Under the pieces are notes generated by a model that did not search any database, was not told where the DNA came from, and was given only the letters and a program-made list of their open reading frames with translations. This document shows, piece by piece, positions 9,374 through 17,697 of a stretch of 64,000 nucleotides of DNA. How positions within the stretch are numbered: the stretch's first letter is position 1; each line of letters starts with the position of its first letter. Source of the DNA: Parabacteroides chongii (lineage in GTDB: Bacteria; Bacteroidota; Bacteroidia; Bacteroidales; Tannerellaceae); NCBI RefSeq assembly GCF_029581355.1, contig NZ_CP120849.1:2264501-2328500 (forward strand), given 5' to 3'. Position numbers and translations under genes: made by a program.

Positions 9374-9720
9374 TTATTCGTTATAACCTATTTTGAAGTA
9401 TTGAAGCATTGTTTTAAATTTATCCTGTGCGGTCAGGCAGGTATCGACAAGATATTCATGTGCTTTATCCCATTCCTGCAGACCACGGTAATAGAACCAT
9501 TTTAAATCTTCGTCTATGATGAAAGGTACAATGTTATTACTCAGGCATTCTTTAAACATGATCAGGCGTCCTACGCGGCCGTTTCCATCCCTTCCGGAAT
9601 ATTCCAGGTTTTTCCGGTTAGGAAAGCACCGGTTATTTTTCCTGTGGCACAATAATTGCGTACAGTCCTTTCAGGAAGATTCTGTTTTTTCGCAAATTCG
9701 CTGACCGAGTAATATTTCAT
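9374..9720 (-). pseudogene. Fic-domain protein with N-terminal HTH, internally deleted and frameshifted
   Basis: The start ATG (9718-9720) opens a frame reading KYYSVSEFAKKQNLPERTVRNYCATGKITGAF and then GKTWNIPEG, a MerR/HTH-like DNA-binding head common in Bacteroidota Fic proteins. That frame stops soon after. In another frame from about 9600 down to 9374, SGRDGNGRVGRLIMFKECL continues to a normal-looking C-terminus. This is the second half of the Fic active-site motif HPFxDGNGRxxR, without its His. The two halves meet near 9600-9606. I infer a deletion of most of the Fic domain that left the ends out of frame, so AMP-transfer activity is impossible. The DNA-binding head could still be made as a ~49-residue peptide and might bind its own operator. 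Confidence 0.75.
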
Positions 9721-9729
9721 AAGCGTAAA

Positions 9730-9798
9730 TTGCCGTTATCGGCAAGAAGTGTGTGTATTTTATATGCAAATATATCACTTTCTTGCCGATAACGGCAA
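9730..9798 (-). promoter_or_regulatory. Promoter enclosed by a 19-bp inverted-repeat operator (fic remnant)
   Basis: TTGCCGTTATCGGCAAGAA (9730-9748) and its exact reverse complement (9780-9798) flank 31 bp. The outer 16 bp of each arm are nearly palindromic in themselves (TTGCCG-N4-CGGCAA), so each arm looks like a full dimer site. On the minus strand, TTTG (9796-9799) and TATATTTG (9767-9774) are 21 bp apart, a good Bacteroidota promoter aimed at the fic start at 9720. One arm overlaps the -33 region and the other lies in the 5' leader. Auto-repression by the HTH head is the simplest reading (inference). Confidence 0.7.
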
Positions 9799-9820
9799 AA
9801 TTACCTCAAAAAATCGTGTG

Positions 9821-10822
9821 TCAGATAACTTCATTCAAGTCCAGATAACCGAATTGTATATCGTCATCCATGCACATAATGATTCGGTTGTTGTCTTCGT
9901 CATAACAGAAGCGGACTATTCTGTAACCTGTTTCCAATGTTTTTAGATAATCTCCGTTCAGGTTGAATACAAGAAATTTGGTCGGGTAGTAGGCTTCTGT
10001 GCGATGGTCTCCTCCGGAATAGGAAGCAATGATTTTGTCACCGCAAACGTTTACATTCCAGTAATGGCTGATATCTGAACTGTCGGCTGTCCAATCGGGA
10101 CCGTAAATGTTGCATATCAGATCTCCGTCGAGATTACAGATTGTCATCAGGTCATGCCGGCTATAACATTGCAAATACATATTATGCTCTGTAGATACGG
10201 TAGAGGTAAATCGAACTTTCTTTATATCGGGATGTTCATATTTCATTAGTTCTATTTCTCCTGTGGCCATGTTCCATTTGGCTATATAAGGTTTAAAATT
10301 GTTTGTACCTATAGGTTTTATTACCCGGCCTATGCATAGAGTATCACTGATATATTGATATGTATCGGGAAACAAACTTGCTTTCATTTCCATTTTAACA
10401 TCCGGCATATAATTCGGATTGGCTAGAATACTATCCGGATTATAACTGAATATCTTTTGTTTACCATGGTCCGTTACGTAAATTCTGCTGTGTGCCTTGT
10501 CATATTCCACATGGCCTACAATTGTTATTTCACCGGGTCCCTGGCCTTTATAAGCGGTACTGGCAAGGTAGTGGAAATCATTTTTGTCAAATAGGTGTAT
10601 TTGCTGGTTTGGTGATTCATAGTCGGTTATGATCAGGTATTTGTCTGCGATATAGGGCAGGGAGGTTCGACCTATCAGAACATCTTCGATCTCAATCTCC
10701 CTGACCTTATCCCGGACATTAACGATGTTATTTCGGCTTTTCTGGTATTTTTCGGTATCAGTTTTTTGGGTGCAACCACAGAATAGTGTGATCAGCAACA
10801 GGTAACTTAGTATATTTTTCAT
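9821..10822 (-). CDS. 6-bladed beta-propeller lipoprotein (BF3164-like family)
   Basis: A 333-residue exported lipoprotein with signal LLLITLFCGC (lipidated Cys17). The mature part resembles the Bacteroidota 6-bladed beta-propeller / BF3164-like lipoproteins: repeated strands such as KYLIITDYESPNQQIHLFDKN, a GQGPGEI loop, and blades like NRIIMCMDDDIQFGYLDL near the end. No enzymatic motif is visible; the family has no well-established biochemical role, and a binding function is only a guess. It reads divergently from the K+ channel gene and has no close partner on its strand, since the fic remnant downstream is broken. I could not identify a clear promoter. Confidence 0.75.
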   Translation of the reverse strand: MKNILSYLLLITLFCGCTQKTDTEKYQKSRNNIVNVRDKVREIEIEDVLIGRTSLPYIADKYLIITDYESPNQQIHLFDKNDFHYLASTAYKGQGPGEITIVGHVEYDKAHSRIYVTDHGKQKIFSYNPDSILANPNYMPDVKMEMKASLFPDTYQYISDTLCIGRVIKPIGTNNFKPYIAKWNMATGEIELMKYEHPDIKKVRFTSTVSTEHNMYLQCYSRHDLMTICNLDGDLICNIYGPDWTADSSDISHYWNVNVCGDKIIASYSGGDHRTEAYYPTKFLVFNLNGDYLKTLETGYRIVRFCYDEDNNRIIMCMDDDIQFGYLDLNEVI

Positions 10823-10922
10823 ACAAATATTGATTTATAGTCTTTGATGTCGTAAATATAGAGATAATTACGAATGAATCGTAGATTTGAGGCTATAAAT
10901 CTTCCTTTTTAAGAGGAAATAC

Positions 10923-10952
10923 TTGTTTCCAAAGGTATTATTTCTATTTTTG
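10923..10952 (+). promoter_or_regulatory. Promoter of the K+ channel gene
   Basis: TTG (10923-10925), 19-base spacer, TATTTTTG (10945-10952): a perfect match to the Bacteroidota promoter pattern. The start point would be near 10959, leaving a leader of about 15 bases before ATG 10975. Confidence 0.7.
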
Positions 10953-10974
10953 TAATTAAACACCGTAATAATTT

Positions 10975-11847
10975 ATGGAACAGCAAAAAACGGGTCTGCT
11001 ACAGACGGTAAAAAATAAGATAAATGCATTCCTTCATGATAAAGAGCTGAAAGAGAAACTGTATGTGATCATTTTTGAATCGGATACGCCAAAGGGGAAA
11101 CTGTTCGATGTCTTTCTGATCGGTTTTATCATTATGAGTGTCCTGGTCGTGATACTGGAGAGTGTGGTGACTTTTTCGGATCATTTCAGGCTGGCGCTTC
11201 AGATACTGGAATATGTGTTTACCGGCTTTTTTACTTTTGAGTATCTGGTGCGTATCTATTGCTCGCCGAAACCCAAGAAGTATATTTTCAGTTTTTTCGG
11301 TATTGTCGATTTGCTGGCAACCTTGCCGTTATACCTCGGGTTTATATTTACCAGTGCGCGTTATTTGCTGATCATTCGTACTTTTCGCCTGATTCGTGTT
11401 TTCCGTGTGTTCAAGCTGTTTAATTTTTTGGAAGAAGGAAATCTGTTGCTGGTCTCCCTGCGGCTGAGCAGCCGTAAAATATTTGTTTTCTTCTTTTTCG
11501 TCTTGATCCTGGTGACCTCGATCGGAACGATTATGTTTATGGTGGAGGGGACACAACCGAACACCCAGTTCAATAATATCCCCAATTGCATCTATTGGGC
11601 AATCGTTACCATGACAACTGTCGGTTATGGAGATATAACGCCTGTTACACCTGTCGGCCGGTTTATCTCTGCCTGTGTGATGCTGATCGGTTACACGATC
11701 ATTGCTGTTCCGACGGGAATTGTCTCAGCCACAATGATCAAGGAACACAGGCGGAGAAGTGAACTGAGATGTCCGCATTGTTTCCGGACCGGCCATGAGG
11801 AGGAAGCAAAATATTGTAAATATTGCGGAGGGAAACTGGAAGAATAA
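10975..11847 (+). CDS. Voltage-gated potassium channel-type ion transporter with C-terminal zinc ribbon
   Basis: A 290-residue inner-membrane channel subunit of the six-helix voltage-gated type. Hydrophobic helices begin around residue 40 (FLIGFIIMSVLVVILESVV). The voltage-sensor S4 is the arginine-rich RTFRLIRVFRVFKLF at about 134-148. S5 precedes the pore loop, which holds the selectivity filter TMTTVGYGD at about 213-221, followed by S6 (ACVMLIGYTIIAVPTGIVSA). The cytoplasmic tail ends in a CPHC...CKYC pair of cysteine knuckles (about 263-285), a zinc-ribbon-like end not present in classical Kv channels. It is a single-gene transcript with its own promoter. Selectivity for K+ follows from TVGYGD; the gating stimulus is inferred from S4. 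Confidence 0.88.
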   Translation: MEQQKTGLLQTVKNKINAFLHDKELKEKLYVIIFESDTPKGKLFDVFLIGFIIMSVLVVILESVVTFSDHFRLALQILEYVFTGFFTFEYLVRIYCSPKPKKYIFSFFGIVDLLATLPLYLGFIFTSARYLLIIRTFRLIRVFRVFKLFNFLEEGNLLLVSLRLSSRKIFVFFFFVLILVTSIGTIMFMVEGTQPNTQFNNIPNCIYWAIVTMTTVGYGDITPVTPVGRFISACVMLIGYTIIAVPTGIVSATMIKEHRRRSELRCPHCFRTGHEEEAKYCKYCGGKLEE

Positions 11848-11858
11848 AATAAAAGGTC

Positions 11859-11866
11859 TATATTTG
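11859..11866 (+). promoter_or_regulatory. -7 box upstream of the GH38-GH92 operon
   Basis: TATATTTG fits TAnnTTTG exactly; a CTG lies 20 bases upstream in the -33 position instead of TTG. The predicted start point (about 11873) falls on the first operator-like site. It begins only 11 bp after the channel gene stop. Confidence 0.45.
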
Positions 11867-11871
11867 CAGTG

Positions 11872-12006
11872 TTTAACCGATTAAATAGCCTATGGGCAAA
11901 CCTATTACTCGGAAAAAATTCTGTTGGTTTACTGATAGGTAGTCGGTGTTGTTAATAGCTTTGGCATCAAAGCTAAATTTTTTGCCGGATATTTTAATCG
12001 GTTAAA
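11872..12006. promoter_or_regulatory. Pair of LacI-type operator-like sites flanking a hairpin leader
   Basis: TTTAACCGATTAAA (11872-11885) recurs in inverted form at 11993-12006. Each copy follows the symmetric pattern TTTAAnCGnTTAAA with a central CpG, the typical layout of LacI-family operators. The centres are 121 bp apart. Site 1 overlaps the predicted transcription start and site 2 lies 30 bp before the GH38 start codon. No LacI gene is in the window, so the regulator would act in trans. The assignment to LacI is inference from symmetry. Confidence 0.5.
11956..11983 (+). terminator. Terminator/attenuator-like hairpin in the GH38 leader
   Basis: TAGCTTTG-GCAT-CAAAGCTA is a perfect 8-bp hairpin followed after two A by six T. 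It may end the channel transcript or attenuate the mannosidase operon. The same palindrome also places a TAnnTTTG-like box on both strands, so a promoter role is an alternative. Confidence 0.45.
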
Positions 12007-12036
12007 TATAAAATTCAAATAACAAATGAACAGATC

Positions 12037-14715
12037 ATGAGAAAGAAATTGCTAACCGTATTGAGTCTGCTGCTTGCTTATTCGGCAGTAGCCCAAATAG
12101 AAGGAGATGTGTACACTTGTGATGACGAATCTTATCGTTTATTGAAAGATTTATCGGATTCACAATTAAACAGAGGGGATATTTTTGTTTTTACAACAAC
12201 CCATCAGGATTTGGCGTGGCTGAATAACCTGGATGCCTGTATAGCGGACCGTGATACCTTGTGGCTGACTCCTTTCCTGAAACGTCTGGCGGAAGAACCT
12301 GATTTTCGTATGGATATCGAACAAACCTCCATTCTGCGTGAATATATACACCGCCATCCGGAAACAAAGCCGCTTTTCAGTAAGTATATGAATGAAGGTA
12401 GGATCTGTGTCGGGGGGACTTATATACAACCTTATGAAGAGATGTACTCGGGCGAATCGCTGGCGCGTCAGTTCTATTTGGGGACCCGGTGGCTGAAAAA
12501 GAATTTTGACGGATATAACTCATTGTCTTATTTCAATGTGGATGTGCCTGGCCGTACTTTGCAGATGCCGCAGATCATGAAAAAGGCAGGTATAGATAAT
12601 CTGGTGATCAGCCGGCATGAGCGCGGATTGTTCTATTGGGAGGCTCCTGACGGTTCGAAGGTACGTTCTTATACGCCGGGGCATTATATCTATTTTTACA
12701 ATGTGCTGGCAAAAGAGGATACGGCTGCCATGAAAGAAATGGCTAAGGAATCGGTTTTGTGGTATACTAAATACAACGATGTGAAAAAGGCCCGTACCGT
12801 AATGCCTGCCATGTTGAACTATGAATTGTCGTGGGATCGGAAACCGGTGGAAAATTGTCCTGTCTTTATGGAAAAATGGAATAATATCCGGTATATCCGG
12901 AATGAACAGACCGGAAAAAAGACTAAAGTGAAACTTCCCCAATTCAAATATGCAACGGCGGATGAATTTTTTCATACCCTGGACCATTCTACATCGGCTT
13001 TACCGGTTGTCAAGGGAGAGCGTCCGAATGTGTGGCTCTATATTCACGGACCTTCCCATGAGCAGGCATTGACTGCCAGCCGGAAAGGCGACCGTTTACT
13101 TCCGTCGGCGGAAAAAATGTCCTCTTTTCTAGCCTTGGCAAGCGGCTCGTTTGACAGGTATCCGTCCGATTTACTGAATGAAGCATGGGAAGCTAAGATT
13201 TATCCTGACCATGGCTGGGGAGGTAACGGAGGAATCATGACGGATAATACATTTCAGCGTAAATATGAATTTGCTCTGGGGGTAGCCGAAAAGGTGATCG
13301 ATGCGCAGGCCTCAACTTTGGCCTCGGGAGTGAAAACTGAGTCTGCCAAAGGGCGTGCGGTCGTTTTGTTCAATAATCTGTCTTTCGTCCGTACAGCTCC
13401 GGTGAGTATAGATGTTCGTTTTGAAGAAGGATATGCACGGCAATTGGCTGTTAAGGATTATCAGGGAACAGCTGTCCCCTCCCAACTGACCGGTGCTGTC
13501 TATTATCCGGATGGCTCGATAGAGAAAGCCCGGGTTCATTTTGTAGCTGAAAAGGTGCCTTCCATGGGACTGAAAACCTATTATCTGAATGCATCGGATG
13601 CTCTTGCCGACATTTCCCGACCGGCGGCCAGCGTGATAGAAAATAAATATTACCGGGTGGAACTGGTGAATGGAGGTATCAAACAGATCACGGATAAAGA
13701 GAGTGGCAGGCAATTGCTGAATACCGGTAAGTTTCTGGGTGGCGAGGTGATCACCATGCATTCGTATGGTAATGGTGCCGGAGAATTTGATGCGGTGCAG
13801 CAGCCGGATATGGAAGGTTTTGACAAAACGTCCGCTCATCCGTCGGCTTGGACGATCGTGGAGGAAGGTCCGGTCTTTTCTGCTTATAAGCTACGTACTC
13901 CTATCCGTAATGCCGTGATCGAACAGGTGATCCGTGTCTATCACCAGACTAAAAAGATTGATATGGATGTGGCTTTGCTGAATTGGGATGGTGTTATGTT
14001 CCGCGAATACCGTCAGATGTGGCCGCTGGCATTCAAACAGTCGGTCGTTTCTTACGAGGTTCCTTACGGTGCTTTGACTGTCGGGCAGGATGAGATGCCG
14101 GGAGCGGCAGGCGAACGTTATTATGTGGAGAACAAGAAACAGCGTCCGCGCGGTATAGGAAACTGGTTAAGTGCCACGGACGGGGAATGGGCTGTGACGT
14201 TAAGCTCGTCGGTTGCCGTTGCCGATTATGTCGATCCGACCGATAATCCGGTCGATTATACGGTGCTTCAGCCGATCTTACTGGCTTCCCGGAAGAGTTG
14301 CCATCCACTGGGGAATGATTTCTTTCAACCCGGAGATCATTTCTATCATTTCTCACTGACTTCACATCCGGCAGGAGGGCGGACAAGGGAAAAGTTCGGT
14401 TTGTCAGCCAATGAACCGCTGGTTGCTGTTTACAATCCGATAGCTTATAGTAATGCAGCTATTCCGGAACAGTATTCGTTTGTGTCGATCGATAATCCGA
14501 ATGTGATCATTACGGCAGTAAAGAAATGCGAGGATGATAACAGCCTGATTATCCGTCTGTATAACTGTACGGATAAAGAAGAGAAAGTGATATTGGATCT
14601 GGCTGCCTCCCCGAAACAGATAATCCGTACAAACCTGATCGAGGAAGAGGATGTTCCGGTAGACGGGATTGTATTGGGTAAATATGCGATTGAAACTTAT
14701 AAAATAATACTTTGA
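12037..14715 (+). CDS. GH38-type alpha-mannosidase-like glycoside hydrolase
   Basis: An 892-residue exported protein with a signal peptide cut near AVAQ (residue ~20). The N-terminal catalytic domain (about 45-330) shows the GH38 zinc-site pattern TTTHQDLAWL and a NVDVPGRTLQMPQI segment matching the usual WDVDxFGHS region, whose Asp is the nucleophile in the family. Later parts (about 430-890) look like the beta-sandwich domains of GH38. The active-site surroundings differ from classical lysosomal-type enzymes, so this is probably a divergent subfamily with uncharacterised linkage preference. The GH92 gene starts 13 bp after the stop, so the two are probably co-transcribed and act on the same mannosides. 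The start is supported by the signal peptide and by ATG 12037. Confidence 0.75.
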   Translation: MRKKLLTVLSLLLAYSAVAQIEGDVYTCDDESYRLLKDLSDSQLNRGDIFVFTTTHQDLAWLNNLDACIADRDTLWLTPFLKRLAEEPDFRMDIEQTSILREYIHRHPETKPLFSKYMNEGRICVGGTYIQPYEEMYSGESLARQFYLGTRWLKKNFDGYNSLSYFNVDVPGRTLQMPQIMKKAGIDNLVISRHERGLFYWEAPDGSKVRSYTPGHYIYFYNVLAKEDTAAMKEMAKESVLWYTKYNDVKKARTVMPAMLNYELSWDRKPVENCPVFMEKWNNIRYIRNEQTGKKTKVKLPQFKYATADEFFHTLDHSTSALPVVKGERPNVWLYIHGPSHEQALTASRKGDRLLPSAEKMSSFLALASGSFDRYPSDLLNEAWEAKIYPDHGWGGNGGIMTDNTFQRKYEFALGVAEKVIDAQASTLASGVKTESAKGRAVVLFNNLSFVRTAPVSIDVRFEEGYARQLAVKDYQGTAVPSQLTGAVYYPDGSIEKARVHFVAEKVPSMGLKTYYLNASDALADISRPAASVIENKYYRVELVNGGIKQITDKESGRQLLNTGKFLGGEVITMHSYGNGAGEFDAVQQPDMEGFDKTSAHPSAWTIVEEGPVFSAYKLRTPIRNAVIEQVIRVYHQTKKIDMDVALLNWDGVMFREYRQMWPLAFKQSVVSYEVPYGALTVGQDEMPGAAGERYYVENKKQRPRGIGNWLSATDGEWAVTLSSSVAVADYVDPTDNPVDYTVLQPILLASRKSCHPLGNDFFQPGDHFYHFSLTSHPAGGRTREKFGLSANEPLVAVYNPIAYSNAAIPEQYSFVSIDNPNVIITAVKKCEDDNSLIIRLYNCTDKEEKVILDLAASPKQIIRTNLIEEEDVPVDGIVLGKYAIETYKIIL

Positions 14716-14728
14716 ATAAAACGAACCT

Positions 14729-17101
14729 ATGAGAATGAAGCAAATGAAATCGGGGGTAATGCTCCTTTTGGCGGGAATAGGACTATTGGGGGGATGTACC
14801 TCTTCAAAACAGGAGGTGTCCGGAGAACCTGAATCTCTGGTACAATATGTAGAACCACGTATAGGAACGGCACATTGCCGCTGGTTCCATTTTGCTCCGG
14901 GGGCATTGCCTTTCGGATTGGCTAAACCGGCTCCGGCGACCAATGCACATGTGGGGAATAAATCAGGCTGGGAGGCTACCGGATATGATTACAGGGATAC
15001 GTCGATAGAAGGATTCCCTTGTCTGCATGAATTTCAGGTGGGTGGTATCGTACTGATGCCGACGGAAGGCCCGTTGAAGACTGTACCCGGGGCGGTCGGT
15101 TCTTCCGGGGAAGGCTATCGTTCGGCTTTCGACCATGCGGACGAGATCGCTACAGCCGGTTATTATTCCGTTCTGTTGAAAGATTATAATATAACCGCGG
15201 AGCTGACGGCAACGAAACGGGTTGCTTACCAGCGTTTTTCATTTCCGGAAAGTGAAAATAGCCGTATATTGTTCGATATAGGTAACCGGCAGGGGGATAG
15301 CGGACCTGTACAGGATGCTGAGATTATCATTACTGACGATGGCTTGGTAGAAGGTTGGGTGACAACATTGCCCGAATACAGTAAAAAGTATCAGGCAGGA
15401 GCCACGGTCACCATGTATTTTTCTGCCCGGTTGGATAAAAAGCCTGATTCGTTCGGCACTTTCATCGGTGAAAAGGTGCAGGAAGGGGCACGTGCCGTCA
15501 AAGGTGTCGGAACCGGAGCCTATCTGACTTATAAAACGACTGAGGGAGAATCCATTACTGCCCAGGTCGGTTTGTCGTATACTTCTGTGGCAAATGCCCG
15601 TTTGAACCGGGAGACAGAGACGGATCACGGAAAACTTTCATTCGATGAGGCCCGCGAAGCTTCCCATAAAACCTGGGAGGAGTATTTGGGTCGTATCCGG
15701 GTGGAAACGCCGGTTCGTGAAGATAAGGTGAAATTTTATACCGGGTTGTATCATGCCGTATTGGGACGCGGATTGGCCAGCGATGTCAACGGGGCTTATC
15801 CCCGCAATGACGGAACTTGCGGACAAATACCTTTGAAAGAGGGTAAACCTGCGTTTTCTTTTTATAATACCGATGGTATCTGGGGTGGGCAATGGAATCT
15901 GATACAGGTTTGGGCACTGGCTTATCCGGAGTACCTGTCTGATTATGTGAGCACTCATCTACAGGTATATAAAGATGCCGGTTGGTTGGGAGACGGGATT
16001 GCTTGCAGCCGTTTTGTATCCGGGGTAGGAACGAATCAGCTGGGGAATGTGATCGCTGCCGCTTATCAGTGCGGTATACGTGACTTTGATGTGGAGACAG
16101 GGTATGCTGCTGCCCGTAAGAATGAATTGGATGGTGAAAACCGTCCGATGGGGGCGGGTAAGCTGGATACGGATAAGTTCGTGAAGTATGGATACGTGCC
16201 TCATCTGGACAAAGGGACCGGGGCTGATGAAGCCTGGATGTTCTCTGCTTCACATACGCTGGAGTATTCTTTTGGTGCTTATGCCGTTGCCCAGATGGCT
16301 AAACAGTTAGGTAAGACGGACGATTATGAGAAGTTGATGGATCTGTCGAAAGGCTGGGAACGTATCTATGACCCTGAACTGAACTTGATCCGCCCTAAAA
16401 CGGAGGACGGGCGTTTTATCGAAAATTTCGACCCGATGCAGGTCTGGCGCGGATTCCAGGAAGGGAATGCCTGGCAGTATACTTTCTATGTGCCTCATGA
16501 TGCTAAAACATTGATCGGGAAGATGGGAGAGGATGTCTTTAACCAGCGGTTGGATAGCATCTTCCTCGTTTCTCAGAAAAAGATATTCAGCGGAGGAATG
16601 GAAATCGATGCATTTTCGGGTCTGCAGTCTTTGTATAATCAGGGGAACCAGCCTTGTCTGCATATTTCCTGGTTGTTTAACGAATCCGGTCGTCCGGACT
16701 TGACTCAGAAATGGGTGAGAGCTATTTTAGATGAATTTTACGGGACAGACGGGATACATGGTTATGGCTACGGACAGGATGAGGATCAGGGGCAGCTGGG
16801 TGCCTGGTTCACGATCTCTTCGATTGGGCTTTTCGATATTACCGGGTTATCTGCTGCGGATCCCTCTTTTTCCGTGGGGAGCCCGTTGTTCGATAAGATA
16901 ACCATACAGCTGAATGAAACATATTATAAAGGCGATTCATTTGTCATCGAAGCAAAGAATAACAGCAAGGCAAATACCTATGTACGGAAACGGTTGTTGA
17001 ACGGGGAAGCGTTGGACGGGTTACGTATTCCTTTCAGTACGGTTACTTCCGGCGGTCGTTTGGAGCTGGAAATGTCTGCTTTGCCTGTAGAGACGAATTA
17101 A
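14729..17101 (+). CDS. GH92 alpha-mannosidase-like lipoprotein
   Basis: A 790-residue lipoprotein (lipobox LLGGC, Cys23). The GH92 N-terminal beta-domain begins with LVQYVEPRIGTAHCRWF and APGALPFGLAKPAP, close to the canonical PxIGTxxxGxxxPGAxxPFGM pattern. The catalytic (alpha/alpha)6 part has DGIWGGQWNLIQVWALAYPEY, ASHTLEYSFGAYAVAQMAKQLG and GYGQDEDQGQLGAWF, which matches the family's GNEDxGQMSAW catalytic block. GH92 enzymes are calcium-dependent exo-alpha-mannosidases. The variations in these motifs place it away from the best-known N-glycan enzymes. It is the second gene of the GH38-GH92 pair; no obvious terminator follows. Confidence 0.85.
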   Translation: MRMKQMKSGVMLLLAGIGLLGGCTSSKQEVSGEPESLVQYVEPRIGTAHCRWFHFAPGALPFGLAKPAPATNAHVGNKSGWEATGYDYRDTSIEGFPCLHEFQVGGIVLMPTEGPLKTVPGAVGSSGEGYRSAFDHADEIATAGYYSVLLKDYNITAELTATKRVAYQRFSFPESENSRILFDIGNRQGDSGPVQDAEIIITDDGLVEGWVTTLPEYSKKYQAGATVTMYFSARLDKKPDSFGTFIGEKVQEGARAVKGVGTGAYLTYKTTEGESITAQVGLSYTSVANARLNRETETDHGKLSFDEAREASHKTWEEYLGRIRVETPVREDKVKFYTGLYHAVLGRGLASDVNGAYPRNDGTCGQIPLKEGKPAFSFYNTDGIWGGQWNLIQVWALAYPEYLSDYVSTHLQVYKDAGWLGDGIACSRFVSGVGTNQLGNVIAAAYQCGIRDFDVETGYAAARKNELDGENRPMGAGKLDTDKFVKYGYVPHLDKGTGADEAWMFSASHTLEYSFGAYAVAQMAKQLGKTDDYEKLMDLSKGWERIYDPELNLIRPKTEDGRFIENFDPMQVWRGFQEGNAWQYTFYVPHDAKTLIGKMGEDVFNQRLDSIFLVSQKKIFSGGMEIDAFSGLQSLYNQGNQPCLHISWLFNESGRPDLTQKWVRAILDEFYGTDGIHGYGYGQDEDQGQLGAWFTISSIGLFDITGLSAADPSFSVGSPLFDKITIQLNETYYKGDSFVIEAKNNSKANTYVRKRLLNGEALDGLRIPFSTVTSGGRLELEMSALPVETN

Positions 17102-17154
17102 AAAGAAAAATGGGTGCCTCTGGGGTTTTAACTATAATTTTTCATGAATTTATA

Positions 17155-17162
17155 TATCTTTG
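17155..17162 (+). promoter_or_regulatory. -7 box for the small membrane protein gene
   Basis: TATCTTTG matches TAnnTTTG exactly and is followed by GC, as in many Bacteroidota promoters. No TTG stands at the -33 distance. The predicted start point near 17169 gives a leader of about 30 bases to ATG 17200. Confidence 0.5.
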
Positions 17163-17199
17163 CGTGTAAGAATCTGGAAAGTATATAAAGAAAGAATTT

Positions 17200-17406
17200 A
17201 TGAAAACACTACTTGTTACTACCTTGGGGGCATTTGTTATTACACTTGTATTTGTTGCCGGAGGGTATACTTTGTATCGTATAGAAGTCAATTTCACAGT
17301 GTCGGTCGTGGTGCTGGGTATTGCCTGGATGGTTTCGCTCTGGTTACTATATTCAACAGTTTTCAGTAAAAAGAAGAAAGGGATCATTTCCTGGCGGAAG
17401 CATTAA
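17200..17406 (+). CDS. Small two-helix membrane protein, unknown function
   Basis: A 68-residue protein made almost wholly of two hydrophobic helices, about residues 3-25 (LLVTTLGAFVITLVFVAGGY) and 30-52 (FTVSVVVLGIAWMVSLWLLY), followed by the basic tail SKKKKGIISWRKH. The positive tail suggests both ends face the cytoplasm. I do not recognise a family. It has its own -7 box and an AAAGAAAG ribosome-binding region before the ATG. It converges with another tiny membrane-protein gene whose stop codon is 7 bp away. Confidence 0.65.
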   Translation: MKTLLVTTLGAFVITLVFVAGGYTLYRIEVNFTVSVVVLGIAWMVSLWLLYSTVFSKKKKGIISWRKH

Positions 17407-17412
17407 TTCCGG

Positions 17413-17541
17413 TCAGTCTTTCGAACTGTTATTTATATCTTTCCACGTATCTTTTATAACATACCATAGGACGCAAACGATCATTACAAGCATGACTGCA
17501 CTGCCTCCTACGCTGATGATTGTTTTTATGTATTGATCCAT
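17413..17541 (-). CDS. Tiny single-helix membrane protein, unknown function
   Basis: A 42-residue frame, MDQYIKTIISVGG then a helix about 13-30 (SAVMLVMIVCVLWYVI), then KDTWKDINNSSKD. The charged, amphipathic C-terminus after a single transmembrane helix looks like a real small membrane protein rather than a random frame. The codons are normal for the region. It is convergent with the 68-residue gene and ends 6 bp from it, with no terminator between. The ribosome-binding site is weak (ACAGAAAAG). Moderately sure it is coding; function unknown. Confidence 0.5.
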   Translation of the reverse strand: MDQYIKTIISVGGSAVMLVMIVCVLWYVIKDTWKDINNSSKD

Positions 17542-17697
17542 CTTTTCTGTGATTAAAGTTTGTAGATTTTAAGATTACCCGCTAAAGGTAAGCATAAGAT
17601 TTTCAAAAAAAAGATTTCCTGGTGAAAAGTGCCGATGTTTGTCTGATTTCTATTTCTCGAAAAAGGCTAAAAATAATAGCCGTTGTTAAAAAATCCA

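Noticed and set aside
9516..9704. 62-codon plus-strand frame over the fic remnant
   Set aside because: No ribosome-binding site, no domain, opposite the readable Fic and HTH sequence.
9730..9798. Invertible (phase-variable) promoter
   Set aside because: The inverted repeats do flank a -7 box, but the 31-bp core is too short for typical Bacteroidota invertons, the -33 box lies in an arm, and no recombinase is nearby. The operator reading is preferred.
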